Shown here one piece after another: positions 12,354-26,000 of a stretch of 64,000 nucleotides of DNA. Position numbers and translations under genes: made by a program. The notes under the pieces are model-generated. The model worked only from the letters and a program-made list of their open reading frames with translations. It made no database searches and was not told the DNA's origin. The stretch covers positions 4,345,001-4,409,000 of the forward strand of contig NC_133024.1 of the NCBI RefSeq assembly GCF_048771995.1. The letters run 5' to 3'. Numbering within the stretch: position 1 is the first letter of the stretch; every line of letters begins with the position of its first letter. The stretch is from Taeniopygia guttata (Eukaryota > Chordata > Aves > Passeriformes > Estrildidae).

Positions 12354-12389
12354 GCTTCGTCAGCTTCGTCAGCTTCGTCAGCTTCGTCA
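12354..12389 (-). repeat. four perfect copies of TGACGAAGC (ARE/MARE-like)
   Basis: The plus strand reads GCTTCGTCA four times without mismatch (12354, 12363, 12372, 12381). On the minus strand each unit is TGACGAAGC, which fits the antioxidant-response core TGACnnnGC, though the flanking purines of the extended consensus are missing. The cluster lies about 175 bases inside the inferred first intron of BACH1, whose protein itself binds such elements with small MAF partners. Function is inference. Confidence 0.6.
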
Positions 12390-14748
12390 GCGGCGGCTTT
12401 CCCTCGGCGGTGCCTCGCTGAGGGTGTTGCCCCTTCCCCCGAGAGCGCTCCCGGCTCGGTGCCCCGGTGTGCAGCGGTGCCCTTGTGCCCCACGCCGCGC
12501 TCCCGGCGCTCCCAGGGCCAGCTCAGCCCCGCCGGGAGGCAGCCGCTCTGCCGGGCTGTGAGGCGCTTGTTTCCCTTTGGGGGCAGACGGCGAAGGGTCT
12601 GTTTTAGACTGTAAACAACGAAATACAAATCCTGTCCGTCCTGCTCGCTGCGCTGAGATCCTTCGCGTGTTTTGGGGCTTGGTGGAAATGTTGTAATCAC
12701 AAAAGAGCAGTTACCTATTTTAGCCTGACAGTAATCCCAAAATCATCTGCAGCTCGGTCTTCCAAATCCTTATTAAACTAAAAAAGGAGGGAGAAAGTGT
12801 TCTAGTACTGGAACTGTATGTCGAGTGAATTTTGACAGGTTAATTTGAGGCACTTGAGGAAGGCAGTTTCTCCGTGTTGAAAAACATCTGTCTGCAGTAA
12901 TGGAGTAATTGCCATCCAGAAGCACTGTAAATTAAGGTGATGCAGCACTCAGAATGCTCTAGCATACAGAGTTGGTTCTTTAATCTCAAATATTGCACCT
13001 CACAGCAAGAAAAGAAAGGAGTATATTGCTGTCAACATGATGAGTATGAATTAGACCACAAAATAAGATTTGTAATGCGAGTTTAACTTTAAAGATTACT
13101 TAAATAACATAATTACTCTTGGATGCCCTAACTCAAGTGAGTAAGCCTTGTATGTACCTTAGCAAGCAGTGAGGCCCAAAGCAGAAAGATTTGCAAAGAG
13201 AAACAGTTGTCACTGATAACTGAATACCCACTGTGTTTTTCAGAAGGATTCTAAATCTCTTAGTATTTGAAATTCTTGAGAACTTCTAGAGTGTGTTTTC
13301 CAATTTACTTTAAAAAAGAGCCTACTCTTGTTGTCTGGGTTCGTCTTGTGATGTGAATGAAAGCATGATAAATGGGGTGTTTGGGAAGTTTGCTTCACTA
13401 GCACACTCCTAATTTTAACCAAAATGCTGAAGTACAGCTTTAGCTTCCATCAGCTGTATCTTTGAGTTTATGTGTAAAAATGTGGAAGATCTGAATGCGT
13501 TTAATGTTTAATTGCTTTTAATGGGTTCTAATATTCTTATGCAAAGGATATTTCGAACACTATTAATTTTTTTATTATATAAATGGTCTAGTATTAAAAC
13601 CCATACCCTTTACATGATCCTTTGGATCAGGTGGGCACTCTTGTTAGGTGTAGAATAGACAGGTCTTTGCACATGTAAGTCCCAAATAACTGTGCCCTGT
13701 GGTTCAGGGAAACACAGCTCAACAAATCTCCTTGTCATTATCATCCCCACCTTCCAAGTTTGATAATCAGTGTATTTCTTTAAACACTTAATGGGTTTTC
13801 TGTTAACCATAGTCCTGTCTTTTTGTGCTGGGCGTGCTGGTGTGGAGGCAAAGAAGAGTGGCAGATCAGTTTGAGTCTGAATGCTGGGATTTTAATTGTC
13901 CTGTAGAATTCAACCACTGAAAGTTTCATGGGGGAGGTTTTGGGGAGTAGGAGACAACACTGTGGTATTCATAATGTGAATCCTGTTTATATGTAGTCCT
14001 TAGTTGAACCAGAGGTGGTGTGTTAGTTGATGCAAGTGTGGGTAGGAACAAAACATTGAGTGAGCCAAAATTAACTGCTGAACCAATCATTAAGTCGTGC
14101 AGATTCAGCCTAGTGTGACCACAGTGGGGATAATGTGTGAAGATCCACCTGCAGATTTCCCTGCCCACACCTCTAATTCAGAGGTAAGCAGTCTGGAGAG
14201 GGGACTAAAAGTGATGGAAAGGCTTATTTTGCTGTAACAAATCAAAGGCTGCAATGCAAGTCACTCTGTTTCCAGTAGTGTTTTTTGGTTAAGTCACTCT
14301 TAAGGATGGAAGGAAGTTTTCTTGTTAAGTATGAAGGGAAAATGTAGTATTTGGTATAAAAGTGAGTTAGAATGTCAGAATAAGGCTCAGCTGACCAATC
14401 AGCTACTGAAGCTTTAAAAAGGGGAAAGTGTGCTGTGAAGGGTAAATTAACTTTAGAAGTATTGTTGAAATACAAATAAATTGAGTTTAATTATTAAACA
14501 TACATTGGAGAGTGTGAAAGGTGTAGCCTAGGGTATCAGTAACTAAATGTCTTTAAATGAGAGCCTGTGTCTTAAAGAATATTTAATTAATGTTAGAAAT
14601 TGTGTTGAGATACTTTGTGAATTATTTGAACTGTCAACATAATGTTTGTAGGTGTTTGGATTCCAGTCTTGGCCCATTGACAAATACTATGATAAGTAAA
14701 TATATGGCACTTGCTTGCCCTGTTCCATGCTACTTTTAAGGTCATCAA

Positions 14749-15225
14749 ATCACAGAATCCTGGAGTGGTTTGCATTGGAAGGGACCTTAAAGATCATCCA
14801 TTTCCAACCCCCTGGCATGGGCAGGGACAGCTTCCACTAGAACAGGTTGATCCAAGTCCTGTCCAACCTGGCTTTGAGCACTTCAGAGATGGGGCAGCCA
14901 CAGCTTCTCTGGGCAACCTGTGCCAGGGCCTCACCACCCTCACAGAACAGATTTTTTCTAATAGCTAAGCCTGCCTTCTTTAAATTTGAAACCATTTCTC
15001 CTTGTCCTGCCAGTCCAGACCCTTGTCCAGAGTCCCTCTCCAGCTCTCCTGGAGCCCCTTTAGGCACTGGCAGTGGCTCTGAGGTCTCCCTGGAGCCTTC
15101 TCTTCTCCAGGATGAGCACCCCCAGCTCTCCCAGCCTGTCTCCAGAGCAGAGGGGCTCCAGTCCTCAGAGCATCTTCGTGTTCTTCTCTATCCTCCTGAT
15201 GTTGGGGTCCCCCGAGCTGGAGATC
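14749..15225 (-). mobile_element. CR1 LINE fragment, minus orientation, in BACH1 intron 1
   Basis: It begins with TCACAGAATCCTGGAGTGG, the reverse complement of a CR1 3' tail, followed by GGAAGGGACCTTAAAGATCA and GCCAGGGCCTCACCACCCTC, then a CTCCAGCTCTCCTGGAGCCC block. The element is antisense to BACH1 and keeps about 475 bases of the CR1 3' region. Confidence 0.92.
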
Positions 15226-18200
15226 AGTATTTCATGTGGTAGCATCCCAAAAATGGTTATTTACAGGTCAGCTAGTAAGATCATGTCTTTTGACATCATA
15301 TGTCAGATAGGAAATAGTCTACAGTTTCAGGATGGGGAGACTGAGACAGTTTGATGTGATTTGATGGAGATCTTTACTACTGCTACTACCTGAAACTTGG
15401 TTTAGTGATTTTTTTTTAAAGTTCTATTATTATATCTTGCTAGTTCTGATAAACCTGTGCTGTTCTGTTTTCATATAAATGTTTCTGAAGTTCTTTCTGA
15501 TTTATGTCTAAAATATTTGCAATTTCTTTCAGTTTCACATGCTGTGAAGGACAGTTGTGGCAACAAATCAAAGTTAAACAGATAATGCCAGAAATTAGAT
15601 TCTAAATACAATTTCCAAACAGTATTTTCTTTGACTTGGCAGTATAGCTGTTTCACAATTCTAGCAGCTTGTTTCTTGTGTCCTTCTATGTACATTAAAT
15701 GGCTAATTTAGTATTCATCATAAATATTTTGACATATATACTTGTAAATGGATTTTGATAGTTATTCAGATGAAGTTATTCATGTGGTTTAACTGTAGCA
15801 ATGAGTAGAATATGTAGCTCTAAATACAAAGGTGTTTGTCCTTTAAGCAAAGGCAGGAGTTGACAGTCAATTTTAATTGTGCATGCTTTACTTATTCTGA
15901 GTGAATATTTTATTATCTAACCTAGTTCTTATTTAAGAAAAATTAAAACTATTTTACTTGTATTTTTGGGGTGTTGTTTGTGGTTATTTTTGTTGTTAAG
16001 TGCTTTGGGTTTGTTTTTTTTTTTTTAAGTTCTTTAGAAAGTCTGTGCATTATTATCTTTCCAGAGCAATTGTCTGTGAATACCAGCACAACTGAAGGGC
16101 TGTAAATGATGAAATTTTTCAGAGGAGTCTCTGAAATCCCTTCAGACCTGTTTCATTTTTTTGCAGTGGAACAAACCAAATCCCACAATGTGATTTTTTA
16201 TCCCTGATCCAAAAATTAAACAGTTAGCGTCATCTAAAATAATGGGAAACTGCAGAGTAGTTTGGGGGTTGTGTCATCCTCTGGGGGAAACTTTTTAAAC
16301 TTCTGTTCTTTGGAAAATGTCTATGGTTACATAGTATCAATCTCTCTTTTTTAAAATCATGCCTTCTGGAGGCTTGTGACTACCAGCCTTCTCAGGATCC
16401 CCCATGCTCTCCTTCCCATGTCCCAGTTTCTCATATAGCTTGCAAATACTGAGAAAAAAGTGTGTATTCAGCCTTAAAACCTGGAAAACAAATTAAGACT
16501 TAGCACAGACTTAAGACTTGACAGACTTCCCGTGATTATTTTTAATACTCACTTGTGACTTGACAAGAGTCAAAATGCAGTGTTTAAAATTATGCTACAA
16601 AAATACAAACCAGTAATTTTTAAAAATCTCATATAGGTAATTAATATGTGAATAATGTCTTCCATGTGTTGGACTAATAAAGAAGACAATTTAGAATTAT
16701 GACTCTGCTAATAACTGAAGATTAAATATACTGTCTTGCTAAAGGAGAAAGCATTGTTCTTGGGCAGCAAAGCTTGCTTTTTGCTTTTCTATTGCTTTTT
16801 TCTTTTGCAGTCTTTTTGAAGATGAAGCAATGAACATGCACACTAAAATGCTTGTTCATTCTTTGTCAGCACAATGTGAATCAGCAGCTATTAACCACTG
16901 CAGGCATTCATCTGTAATATAACTATTTCCTTAAAAGGAGAGATAGCTAGGGGCAAGGACAGAGAGATAAAACTGTAGGGGAAAAAAGCCTTTGCAGTGT
17001 GTTTTGAATGAGCTGTGTCTTATCTAAACTGTCTTGTTTTAGCAGTAGTAAATGACAGTTGTTGCTTTGGACTTCACATCTGTGGATGACAGAACTTTTT
17101 TTGTAGGCTAAAGTAAATGTCAACCCTAAGAAAACTGATGGAATGACTGACCTGCTAGAACTTACTCAATAGATCAGCATAACAGGAGTAGCACACCAAG
17201 AGTTTTGTTTTCTCCAGGCTATATTTTTGAGGGTCTACAATTGTATTTTTACCAGCTGAGGAATTTGTAGTGTTCAAATAACACAGATATTTTAGAAGCA
17301 TGGTGCTAACTGAACAGACCCTTATTGTCTGCTAGATGATAAATTTATCTCGCTAGTTTTATCATTTTGGTGATGGCAACTGAATTTACATCTGAGTGCC
17401 CAAGTTCAAGCAGCTTAGAGAGCAGTGACAGCCAAGGTGTGTCCTGCCTGGGTTCTGCAGAGCTTTGCTCTCTGCTCTCTCATTTCAGAACTTCACTGGT
17501 GTATATGTGACACTTACTGCAGTTGCTAGAGAGGATTGATACCCAGTGTGGTATTGCTGGATGCTTATTCACTAAAGAAAGACTAAGGAATGGGGTTTTG
17601 TCCTTGGATTTAGCACATAGAGGGAAGATTGTAAAATGTAATTAGCTGTTTTTCCTGAAAGTCTAAGTCTTCAAAGTAGTAAAGATGTGACTGTCATTGA
17701 TTTCCATGGGTTTCTGTGCTCTGATTTAGTATTTTTAATGACACTTGAAACATTCAGAATGTTCAAAAAGTGTTTTGGTAAATATATATACAAATGTGCG
17801 TGCTTTTGTCACCTTTAATGATAATTTGATGCCTTTTAGCTTCCTTCAACTCTTCCAGGACACTTGTTTGTCCACAGAATGTTGAGTGCCCTCTTATATG
17901 TGGTGGTGGTGCTGAGCTTGGGTGAAAGTTTGTCTGCCTTGTGTGAGATTTTTGTGTGGATGAGGAATACATCGCACTATTGTGAGTTCTACTGTGGTGT
18001 GCTGTTCCTACTCTTGTACTCTGCCTGCGCTGGGTACATTCCTCAACAATGTTACCTGTTTTACTACTGTTTTTCTTCTGTAACTTAGCAACAGCAATTA
18101 CATATAGCTTTAGCTTTACCTGGCTTCAACCATTATGATTCTCATCTTTGGAATACATTTTTTTTTTAACTGTCAATGGGGAGACTTTATGGTTTCCTGA

Positions 18201-21200
18201 GGATCTGCACCAAGTGACTCTCTGAAGCAGAGACTGTGGTGGAAGGAAGTAAAGGATTTTATATCTACCTTTATTCTCCAGTAAGCTAGTAAAGAGCAGT
18301 AATTACCAGGTGTAAGCAATCAGATGAGTAAACCTGCAGCCTAATTTTAAAGTACTGTACACTCACTGTACCTCACTACTACCTTCCTGTAATAATGTAA
18401 TGAATGACTGAATGCATGAGAAAAATGAGCCTTGGATGAGATGTGCGTTTTACAATGAGTCCTGATAAGCATCTTGCTTTGGTCTCTATACTGTATACTA
18501 AAACAAATGTGTATTCCTTTTTTAAATGGGTTGCAGTCCTGATTTCCATTAAGAGAAGTATTTATACATTCTTTGGAAATAAATAAATACATAGATATAG
18601 TCATTTGGATGGAGAGATGTCTAAATTTACTGAAGATATGGTAATTTTGCAGGTAACTGTTGGGCATAGTTTTCATAATTGTATACTAGTAGGGCAGAAA
18701 AAATTGAGTTACTGCTCTTTGATAAAGCAGAATAAAGTTTTATAGCTGGTACTTAGGAGGAAATATTTTTGTCCTTATGCAAAACATTATTTATCTCAAG
18801 ATCACTGATAAAGAATGAAAACTTCATAGTAGGAGGCTTGGGTGTGTTCTCAAAGCAGAACCTGATTGGTTGTGCTTCAAGTTCATGTAGGTTTTATACT
18901 AGCATGTGTGTATGCTTATGTTCACCAGCTTTTTTAATTTTCAGTCTCCAGAGTATGAGGTTATTAGGTGTGCAGGGTTTCAGGTGAGAGGAATTTGAGG
19001 AATGTTCACACTACTAGTTTTCTTCCACAAACTGCGGATTTGTAGTAAGTGAGCTTTCATGATGTTCCTTCTTTAATCCTTCCAACCTGTAAGAACTATA
19101 TTAAGTTTTGGAAGATCTTTTTGGATTCTGCATATTTTATATGTTAATGTCTGTTACAAGTATCTTAAATAATATTCTTGCATGCTTTTTTTTTTAACAT
19201 CTTTTGCATTTAGTCGCGTGGTTGCTGGCACGTCCTTTTTGAGCAGTGATTTCCACATACAGTCATCTGCTTGTGGAATACTTTTCCAAGTTATCTCTGC
19301 TTACTTTTAGTTTTCCTCTATTGAAGGTTACTTTTAAAATACAAATAGCATTATAGGAGTTTTATGCTGCTTTCCAAATATACGATTTGTTATTGTTGTT
19401 TGTAGTATGAGTTTTCCTTTTTAATACCTGAGAGTGGAAAAAAGAGCCTGATAAGTAATAATTGTAGAAAATTAAATTACGTAAAATTGTCAGAAAAGCC
19501 TAGAAGGCCTATCCTCATGGCAGTTGCAGCACAAACTTGTAAGCTTAATTGAATTGTTTTCTCTGCTTCATGCCTTTTCCCCTCTTTGTCCACCGATTCA
19601 TAAATAAAACGAATTTTAAGAATTGTGAGTGCTCTAGAAGAACAGTTGTAGTAGAAGAGAAATTAGACCATTTACAGAAGAGATGTACTTTTTCTCTTTG
19701 CTGTGACAGCAAGTGTTCTTGTTGTGGATGTGTGTACAAGAAATCTAGTTACAGAGAAATTACTTTGTACTCACACTGCTGTAGAAAATCTGGTTGGCTG
19801 TCATGACAGATACTATCATAAATGTGATACCCTGCCCTTATTACACAGGGAATTCTGGAAAACAGAATTCAGGCATTCACAAGTTTGACCTCTTGTTGAC
19901 CTTGTTATTTCTTAAGTGTAACAGCTTTTTACAGTGGTTGCATTTTCTCTTTCCCATTTCATGCTTTTGTTTTCACTATCATTTTCAGTTTTCTGATGCT
20001 TTACCTTTGGATTTATTTTTATTGTATTTGAGTACCTAAATTTTACAAAGACTGAGAGGGATTTAATTTTTGAGTGTAGTGTAGGGGTGGCATTTTTTTA
20101 GTTTTGTGGGGTTTTTTTAAAGGTTCTCTTAAAGTTTGAGATGCTTATTAAATGCTGTGTGTTATATTATGGATACCTCAAACTTGTCATGCTGTTTAAA
20201 TATAGAGGGAACATAACTTGGCTGATGAACTCCTCACAATTAGGAAGTACAACATTCTGTCAGAGTAAAGTGTTAAATGGAGTTATGCTCAAACTAAGGA
20301 TTTCATTCACTTCTCAAGAAACAGAAGGTAGTGTTTCAGTGTTGAAAGCTTTTTTTTTTGGCAGCTGAAACATTGGAAGCTTTCCCTCCGTGCCCCAAGT
20401 AGTCCACAAGCTGTTTTGAAAGGATGGTGTGTGCCTCACAGAGATAAGTGAGAAGGAGGGTTAACTCTTCTCTGCATTAATTTGTTTGTCTATACAAATA
20501 GAAATAAACTAGTGATCCTTGTAGCATTCTGTGCTATGGAAATGTAATGAACTGAACTGGATATTGGAATTGATTGTTTTATCAGGAAAAACCCAAAAGC
20601 AGCAGATATGGTATGTGTTGTCTGTCTGAGGGCTCTTTCTTCAAAGAAGATAGAAAAAAGAGCGCTTTAAGGCTTGTCTTTTACTGTAGTCTCCCTCATG
20701 AGTTTTGCCTAAGAGTTCACTCAGAATGTGTCCTTGTCTATAATACTTCCCTGTGCTCCCCACCACTGTGGATGTAGTCTTCAATTTTTCTGGTTTGTCC
20801 TCTATTCTGTTTTGGGGTTTTTCATCTTTTAACAAATACAGAGTTATACTTCATTAAACTCCGTGTGCTGTAAGATGTGAGCAATATGATAAGTTAGGCT
20901 GTAGAGCAATCCAGTTAGGAATATATAATTTATATTGCACTGTTTGCTTCTCATAAGCTCTTATAAAAATAGAATTTAATGAATAGCAGTTCCATGAGGA
21001 ATTATTTTGTTCCCATGTAAATTGACTGGAAATTAAATATTTCCTAAGTTAATGAATCTGTAGTTTTGTTATTAGGTATATGAAAGAATTTAAACTATTT
21101 CCTTTCAAAAATAAGCCCTTTGGGATTAACAGTGCATAGTTTATAGCACTTTTCTCTACCCCTTCTTAGGGGGAAAAACTCAGGTTTGTGGAACTTTAGA

Positions 21201-22746
21201 GATTTTTCTCCTCAAAACTTCTATTTTCACCATACATTTGTGCATTTTGTTGGTGAAGTTAAGCATACAGTGTTCCATAAGGGAGTGGGAAGGGCAGGTA
21301 ATGCTGATGTGCTCTGCACTTCACTGGGGTCCAGACTAGTGCTGTGCTGCTATTGCCACTGGAAATGGGGATCTTTTTCTTCCCTCTTTCTGTTCGAAAG
21401 GTTACTCAAAATGCCTGTGTGCCATGAAAACAGCTTGAGCAGTGAGTAACCAGGAGCACAGCTGGCAGCGTGCTTGCTTTTTCCACAGTATGTTTAAATA
21501 CATGCATGCCCTCTCCTCTCCCCATGTTGTGAAAGTTTCCCCACACCTGAAACCTGAGGATTTGCACTGGCTACAGTTTTATTATTGTTGGGAACTGGCA
21601 GATGGTAACAAACTCCGTTGAGCAATAGAGCGATGAGGTAGTTCCATGTCAGCTGAAGTGAGTCTCCACAGCTGTGCTCATTTACAGGAACTCTGGGGTC
21701 AAGTGTAATCTGAATGCTTGGTTTGTTAAGGTATAATGTGACCTAGTAGTACCATATTTTCTTTAAAGGATAGTTCCAAATCTGACTTAAGTGGTTTCTT
21801 GATCGAGCAAGGACACTTCTTAATAATCTTTTTTCTTCCTTTTAATTGGAAGAAGGGCTGAATTGAAAGTGAAATACAGTGTAAAGATCAGATTTTGAAA
21901 TACTTGCAAACTTTGCACTCTCAAGCAGAACTGCCTTCTCCCTAGCCTTTCTATTTTTCTGCAAATTTAAGAATTGTCAGAACAGTTACATATGAGTTAT
22001 ATATTTCGAAGTATTAAATATTGTATAACTTTAACTGTTGTTTATAATCCAATTAATATTGTTATTTGAGAACTTTGTCAGAAAAGAGACAGTTTTCCAT
22101 TGCCAGGTGATCTGAATCATAATGATCCATTGGGAAAGCAAACTTGTAACAAGTATGACAAATCAAGTAGTCATGAAAGAAAAGGGGAAAAAAGTTTGCG
22201 TTAAGGCAGTTGGAGAATTCAAATTTAAAAACAAAACAGCAACATACTAGAAAATCAGGGTATTTTACCAATGCCTCACTGGTTTAGCTGACAAAATACT
22301 TCTGAAAGAAGACAGAACGCATATATTTTAGTCTGAATTAGGTGAATCAGTAAACAGAAGAAGCTTACATAGTATTTTGGTGAATTTTAGTTTATTGCAT
22401 TTGTTTTATTTCTCTTTATATTTTCATAGTGTTGGAATTAGAAGATATAAATTACTAAGAGTGAAAGCTTAGATAATTTCTAGGTGTTACTTTAAGTTTA
22501 TATCTCCAAATCACTTGGCTAAGAAAGAAGTGTTCTTTGTTGCCGAAGTCCATTTTTTGGTCTATGAGTCTATAAAAGCTGTGTTAAGATGTACATATCA
22601 AGGTTTGGGTCTTGTAAATGGTCACAAGCATGTATTTATTTGAAGTACTAATTTGAAGAAGAATTAGCCAAGGACAGTGCACGTTGAACATGCTGGTTCC
22701 TGTTGGCCATGACTTTCAGGGGTACCTTGTTTCTTTGCTCCCCCAG

Positions 22747-22804
22747 GTCTGAAGTACAGAAGCATGCTTTCCACTGAGCCTCACACCACCACCTGTGATA
22801 CAGA
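22747..22804 (+). other. BACH1: BACH1 5' UTR part of exon 2
   Basis: Fifty-eight bases from the acceptor (pyrimidine tract TTTCTTTGCTCCCCCAG) to the initiator codon. The ATG context is CAGAATGT with a purine at -3, acceptable for initiation. Confidence 0.75.
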
Positions 22805-23044
22805 ATGTCTCTGAGTGAGAACAACAGCGTGGTGTTTGCCTATGAATCTTCAGTGCACAGTACCAATGTACTCCTCAGCCTTGATGACCAGCGAAAGCAA
22901 GATATCCTTTGTGATGTTACCATTTTAGTGGAAGATCAGCGATTTCGGGCTCACAGAGCTGTGCTTGCAGCTTGCAGCAGTTACTTCCTTTCGAGAATTG
23001 TGGGCCAGGTGGATGCTGATCTTATCATCACTTTACCGGAAGAG
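22805..23044 (+). CDS. BACH1: BACH1 coding exon 2 (first half of BTB)
   Basis: Codes residues 1-80, from MSLSENNS to LPEE. It includes the BTB core with the invariant Asp37 (CDVT) and HRAVLAACS. The donor is GAG|GTGAGT, phase 0. Confidence 0.97.
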
Positions 23045-26000
23045 GTGAGTGTCACTCCCTTCTGCATTTTACCTGCTTCTAATCTGCTTTGCTCAGTTCT
23101 CTTTTATGGTCGGCTGGGGTTTAACTGATGATTTAGAGTGGGGGATTTAAGAGCTGAAAGACACCAGCCCACAATCTGGGGTACCAAAAATATTTTTTGG
23201 ATTCAAGTACTTCATATATATTATATTGTAAAGACTAACTGCTGTCATCTTTGTCTGGGGTCTGTTGGTTTCTTGCCAGTGTTTTTATTCTTTGGCTTTC
23301 ATCCCAAAAAAAAAATAAATAAATTACTACTGCAAGAGTTGCTTTTCTAGGTCAGTCACATGAAGAGTGTTTCTACGATTTTTTCTGGTTTGAGTATAGC
23401 TAGCTAGAAATATGTAAGAGAAAGTGAAAGGAGTAGAGCATTTTTCCCCTCTTGATCATTGCAAATTTTGCAGTGTTTCTCCCTTAAATAGAAAGAAGGT
23501 ACCATTTTAAAATACCACTGTATTTTTTTCTTTCAGTTTCATTTATGAATGCTACTTATTTGTAAAGCAACTTTAATGTTTTGTTAACTACAGTAAGTCG
23601 AAAGACATGTTGACAGTTTATGGATAAACTGTCTTTTACAGTCTACTTCCCCACATTATAAAGGATGAACTAATGTGGTGGTGTAATCTCCAGAGCATAT
23701 TTCAAATGATATTTTAAGAATCCTTTAGGAAGATTGTAAGAGTTTACAGAGAGTTTTAAAGGACTGGGCTCTTTGCAGATCTCATCAACATCCCTTCATG
23801 TGTTGTGTTCTTTAAAAAGAACATACCAAACAACTACTAAAAACACCAAAGTAAACAAACCCTCAACTGATTCTTAAATTGAATTACATGAATAATTCAT
23901 TATTTTGCTGGCAGACGGATTCAGTGTAGTTAATGCATTGATATAGTGCTTTATTTAGATAAAATACTGGTCATTTCAGTAAAGGCAGGGAGCAGAGTAT
24001 GGACTTGGGTTTGAGTACTAATAGTGGACATAATGCTTTATTCTTCATTTGTAGAGAAAGGGCTAAAGTGAGTCATGTAGTTGGTAATGTGTTTGTGGCT
24101 TTCTACTTGATTCCTTAGACATTTTTTCATGCGCAGTTTCTAATGATACAGTTCTTGTTTATCTCTGGGTTCCTTGATAGGCAAGTGTTGTGAGGGCATA
24201 AATGTTCAATTAAAATCACTTGCTCTAAAGAGGCTTTAAACTGCGAATTCTATTTGGTGTGCAGTTTTTGAGTGCCTTTCTTCAAATCTATGGGAGGAAG
24301 AAAGGAGTGGGTGGCTGTAGTAGCAAATAATCATATGTGGTCAAACTCCATTTCTTCAAATTTTTTTGCATCAGTGGTGCATAAGACTAAGTAATTGACA
24401 GTAATTGCTCTTCAAAAACTACAATTAAATACCAGCAGCATACTGTAGAGTAGTTAGTATACAACTTGCTTTGAAATATATCTTTGTGAAGCTGGAATCT
24501 AGTTACTGATTTTCAGCATACAGCAATATTTTCCACTTTCAGTTCTGCGTTGCCAGAACGTTTTATTAAGAGACAGATCATAGTAAAGAAAACTTTCAAA
24601 ATGTGCATGATAAAATTCTATCAGAAGAATTGTTTCAGAATTAGTTTGGCCAGGTTTTCACAACAGAACAAGTCTGCTGCTTTTGTCGTGTGCTCTGTCC
24701 TGCTGACAAGACAGGTGGAATTTTTCTATTTCTCTGCTTAAACCCAAATTGACTATACTAATGTTTTTTTTCACTTGTTTTTGTAATAGGTAACACTTAA
24801 AGGATTTAGTCCCTTGCTTCAGTTTGCATATACGGCAAAACTTGTTTTAAATAAAGACAATGTGTCTGAAGTTTGCAAATGTGCAGAATTTTTGGGTGTA
24901 CGCAACATTGAAGAATCCTGCTTTCAGTTTCTCAAATTCAGATTTTTGGACTTTAAATTGGATCAGCAGGAATGTCCTAGGAAGAAGTGTTGCACACAGC
25001 GTTGTCAGAAAGCAAACCCTAAAACTGGCAATGTGGATGATGGCGACCTAGAAATAAATTATGAAGTAGAAGCACTTCTAGAAAAGGAATATAGTCAAAT
25101 TCCTGACACAAAGCCCTGTAAAGATGAAGAAAATGCTAAATCATTGCCTGTTCTCCAAAATAATGCAAATCAAAACTGTGATCCTGTACATTTAGAAAGG
25201 GGTAGTGCTTCCAGCTTATCTTCCCAATGCCCAAAGTATAGAAAATTCCAGAAGGCCTTTGGAAATGACAAAGTTAATACTTCAGAGTCCAATTCCAGTA
25301 CTAAAGACGTTCAGGTACCACCATTTGCAACTTCTCTTGAGAAGGAAATACCTGATAATGATGGCATACAAAAAGCTCAGGAGTGTGTGCCTATGCAGCT
25401 GATCTCAAACTGTGAAGAGACTCAGGTAGAAATGGAAGAAGGGGAAGAAGGCATTCAGAAAAAAGAAGAGTCAAAGAGAGATTCTGTAACTCGGACTGTG
25501 TCATGTCCTGTGGAGAAAATGGATCTTGCTGCTTTCCCCCAAAACTCTGCTACACCTCATGGACTCAATTCTGTGTCTATTTCACATAGTTGTGAGCAAT
25601 ATGGTAACCTGAATTTCAGTGGTGTGCAAAACAACACAGTCTTAGCTGAAAAAACAGTGTCGAGTACTGGAGCTGGAAATGACAAAACTGAAAGTCAAGG
25701 TAACCCATCTTCAAAGGTGGATTTGTGCATTAGGGAAGCAGCTAACATCACCTCAGCTGGAGATCGAAGCAGTGTGGAGAGAGAGATAGCAGAACAGCTA
25801 GCACAGGGGTTCTGGAGTGATATTCACAGCACAGATGCCTGTCAAATACATATGCCACCTGCAGTTTCTAAAGAGTACTTAGAGCCTGTGTATTCAGGGA
25901 AAAAATCAGAGTGTCCATGGCTGGGGATCAGGATCAGTGAAAGCCCCGAGCCTTGCCCTCAGCGAACTTTTACAACACTGAATTCTGTCAACTGCCCCTT

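Larger units (their letters stand above)
11805..12600 (+). promoter_or_regulatory. BACH1: BACH1 CpG island promoter
   Basis: An abrupt switch to very GC- and CpG-rich sequence, the strongest CpG block left of BACH1. It contains a palindromic NRF1-type motif GCGCATGCGC (11877-11886), a CCAAT box (11934-11938) and an E-box-like GTCACCTGAC (11986-11995) one base off the palindrome GTCACGTGAC. No TATA box is evident. Start sites are inferred to lie around 12000-12110. The assignment to BACH1 rests on orientation and on the good splice donor at 12179/12180. A divergent transcript is possible but not visible. Confidence 0.8.
12180..22746 (+). other. BACH1: BACH1 intron 1
   Basis: About 10.6 kb between the inferred donor (GAG|GTAAAT) and the acceptor CCCCCAG|GTCTGAAG at 22746/22747. 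The first ~420 bases belong to the CpG island. The rest is AT-rich, with one minus-orientation CR1 at 14749-15225. The other open frames are short and domain-less, and I see no additional exon. Confidence 0.6.

Noticed and set aside
11987-12700. 237-codon minus-strand open frame over the CpG island
   Set aside because: Composition mirrors the GC repeats (Ala-Pro runs) and no domain is visible. Typical of CpG-island noise.
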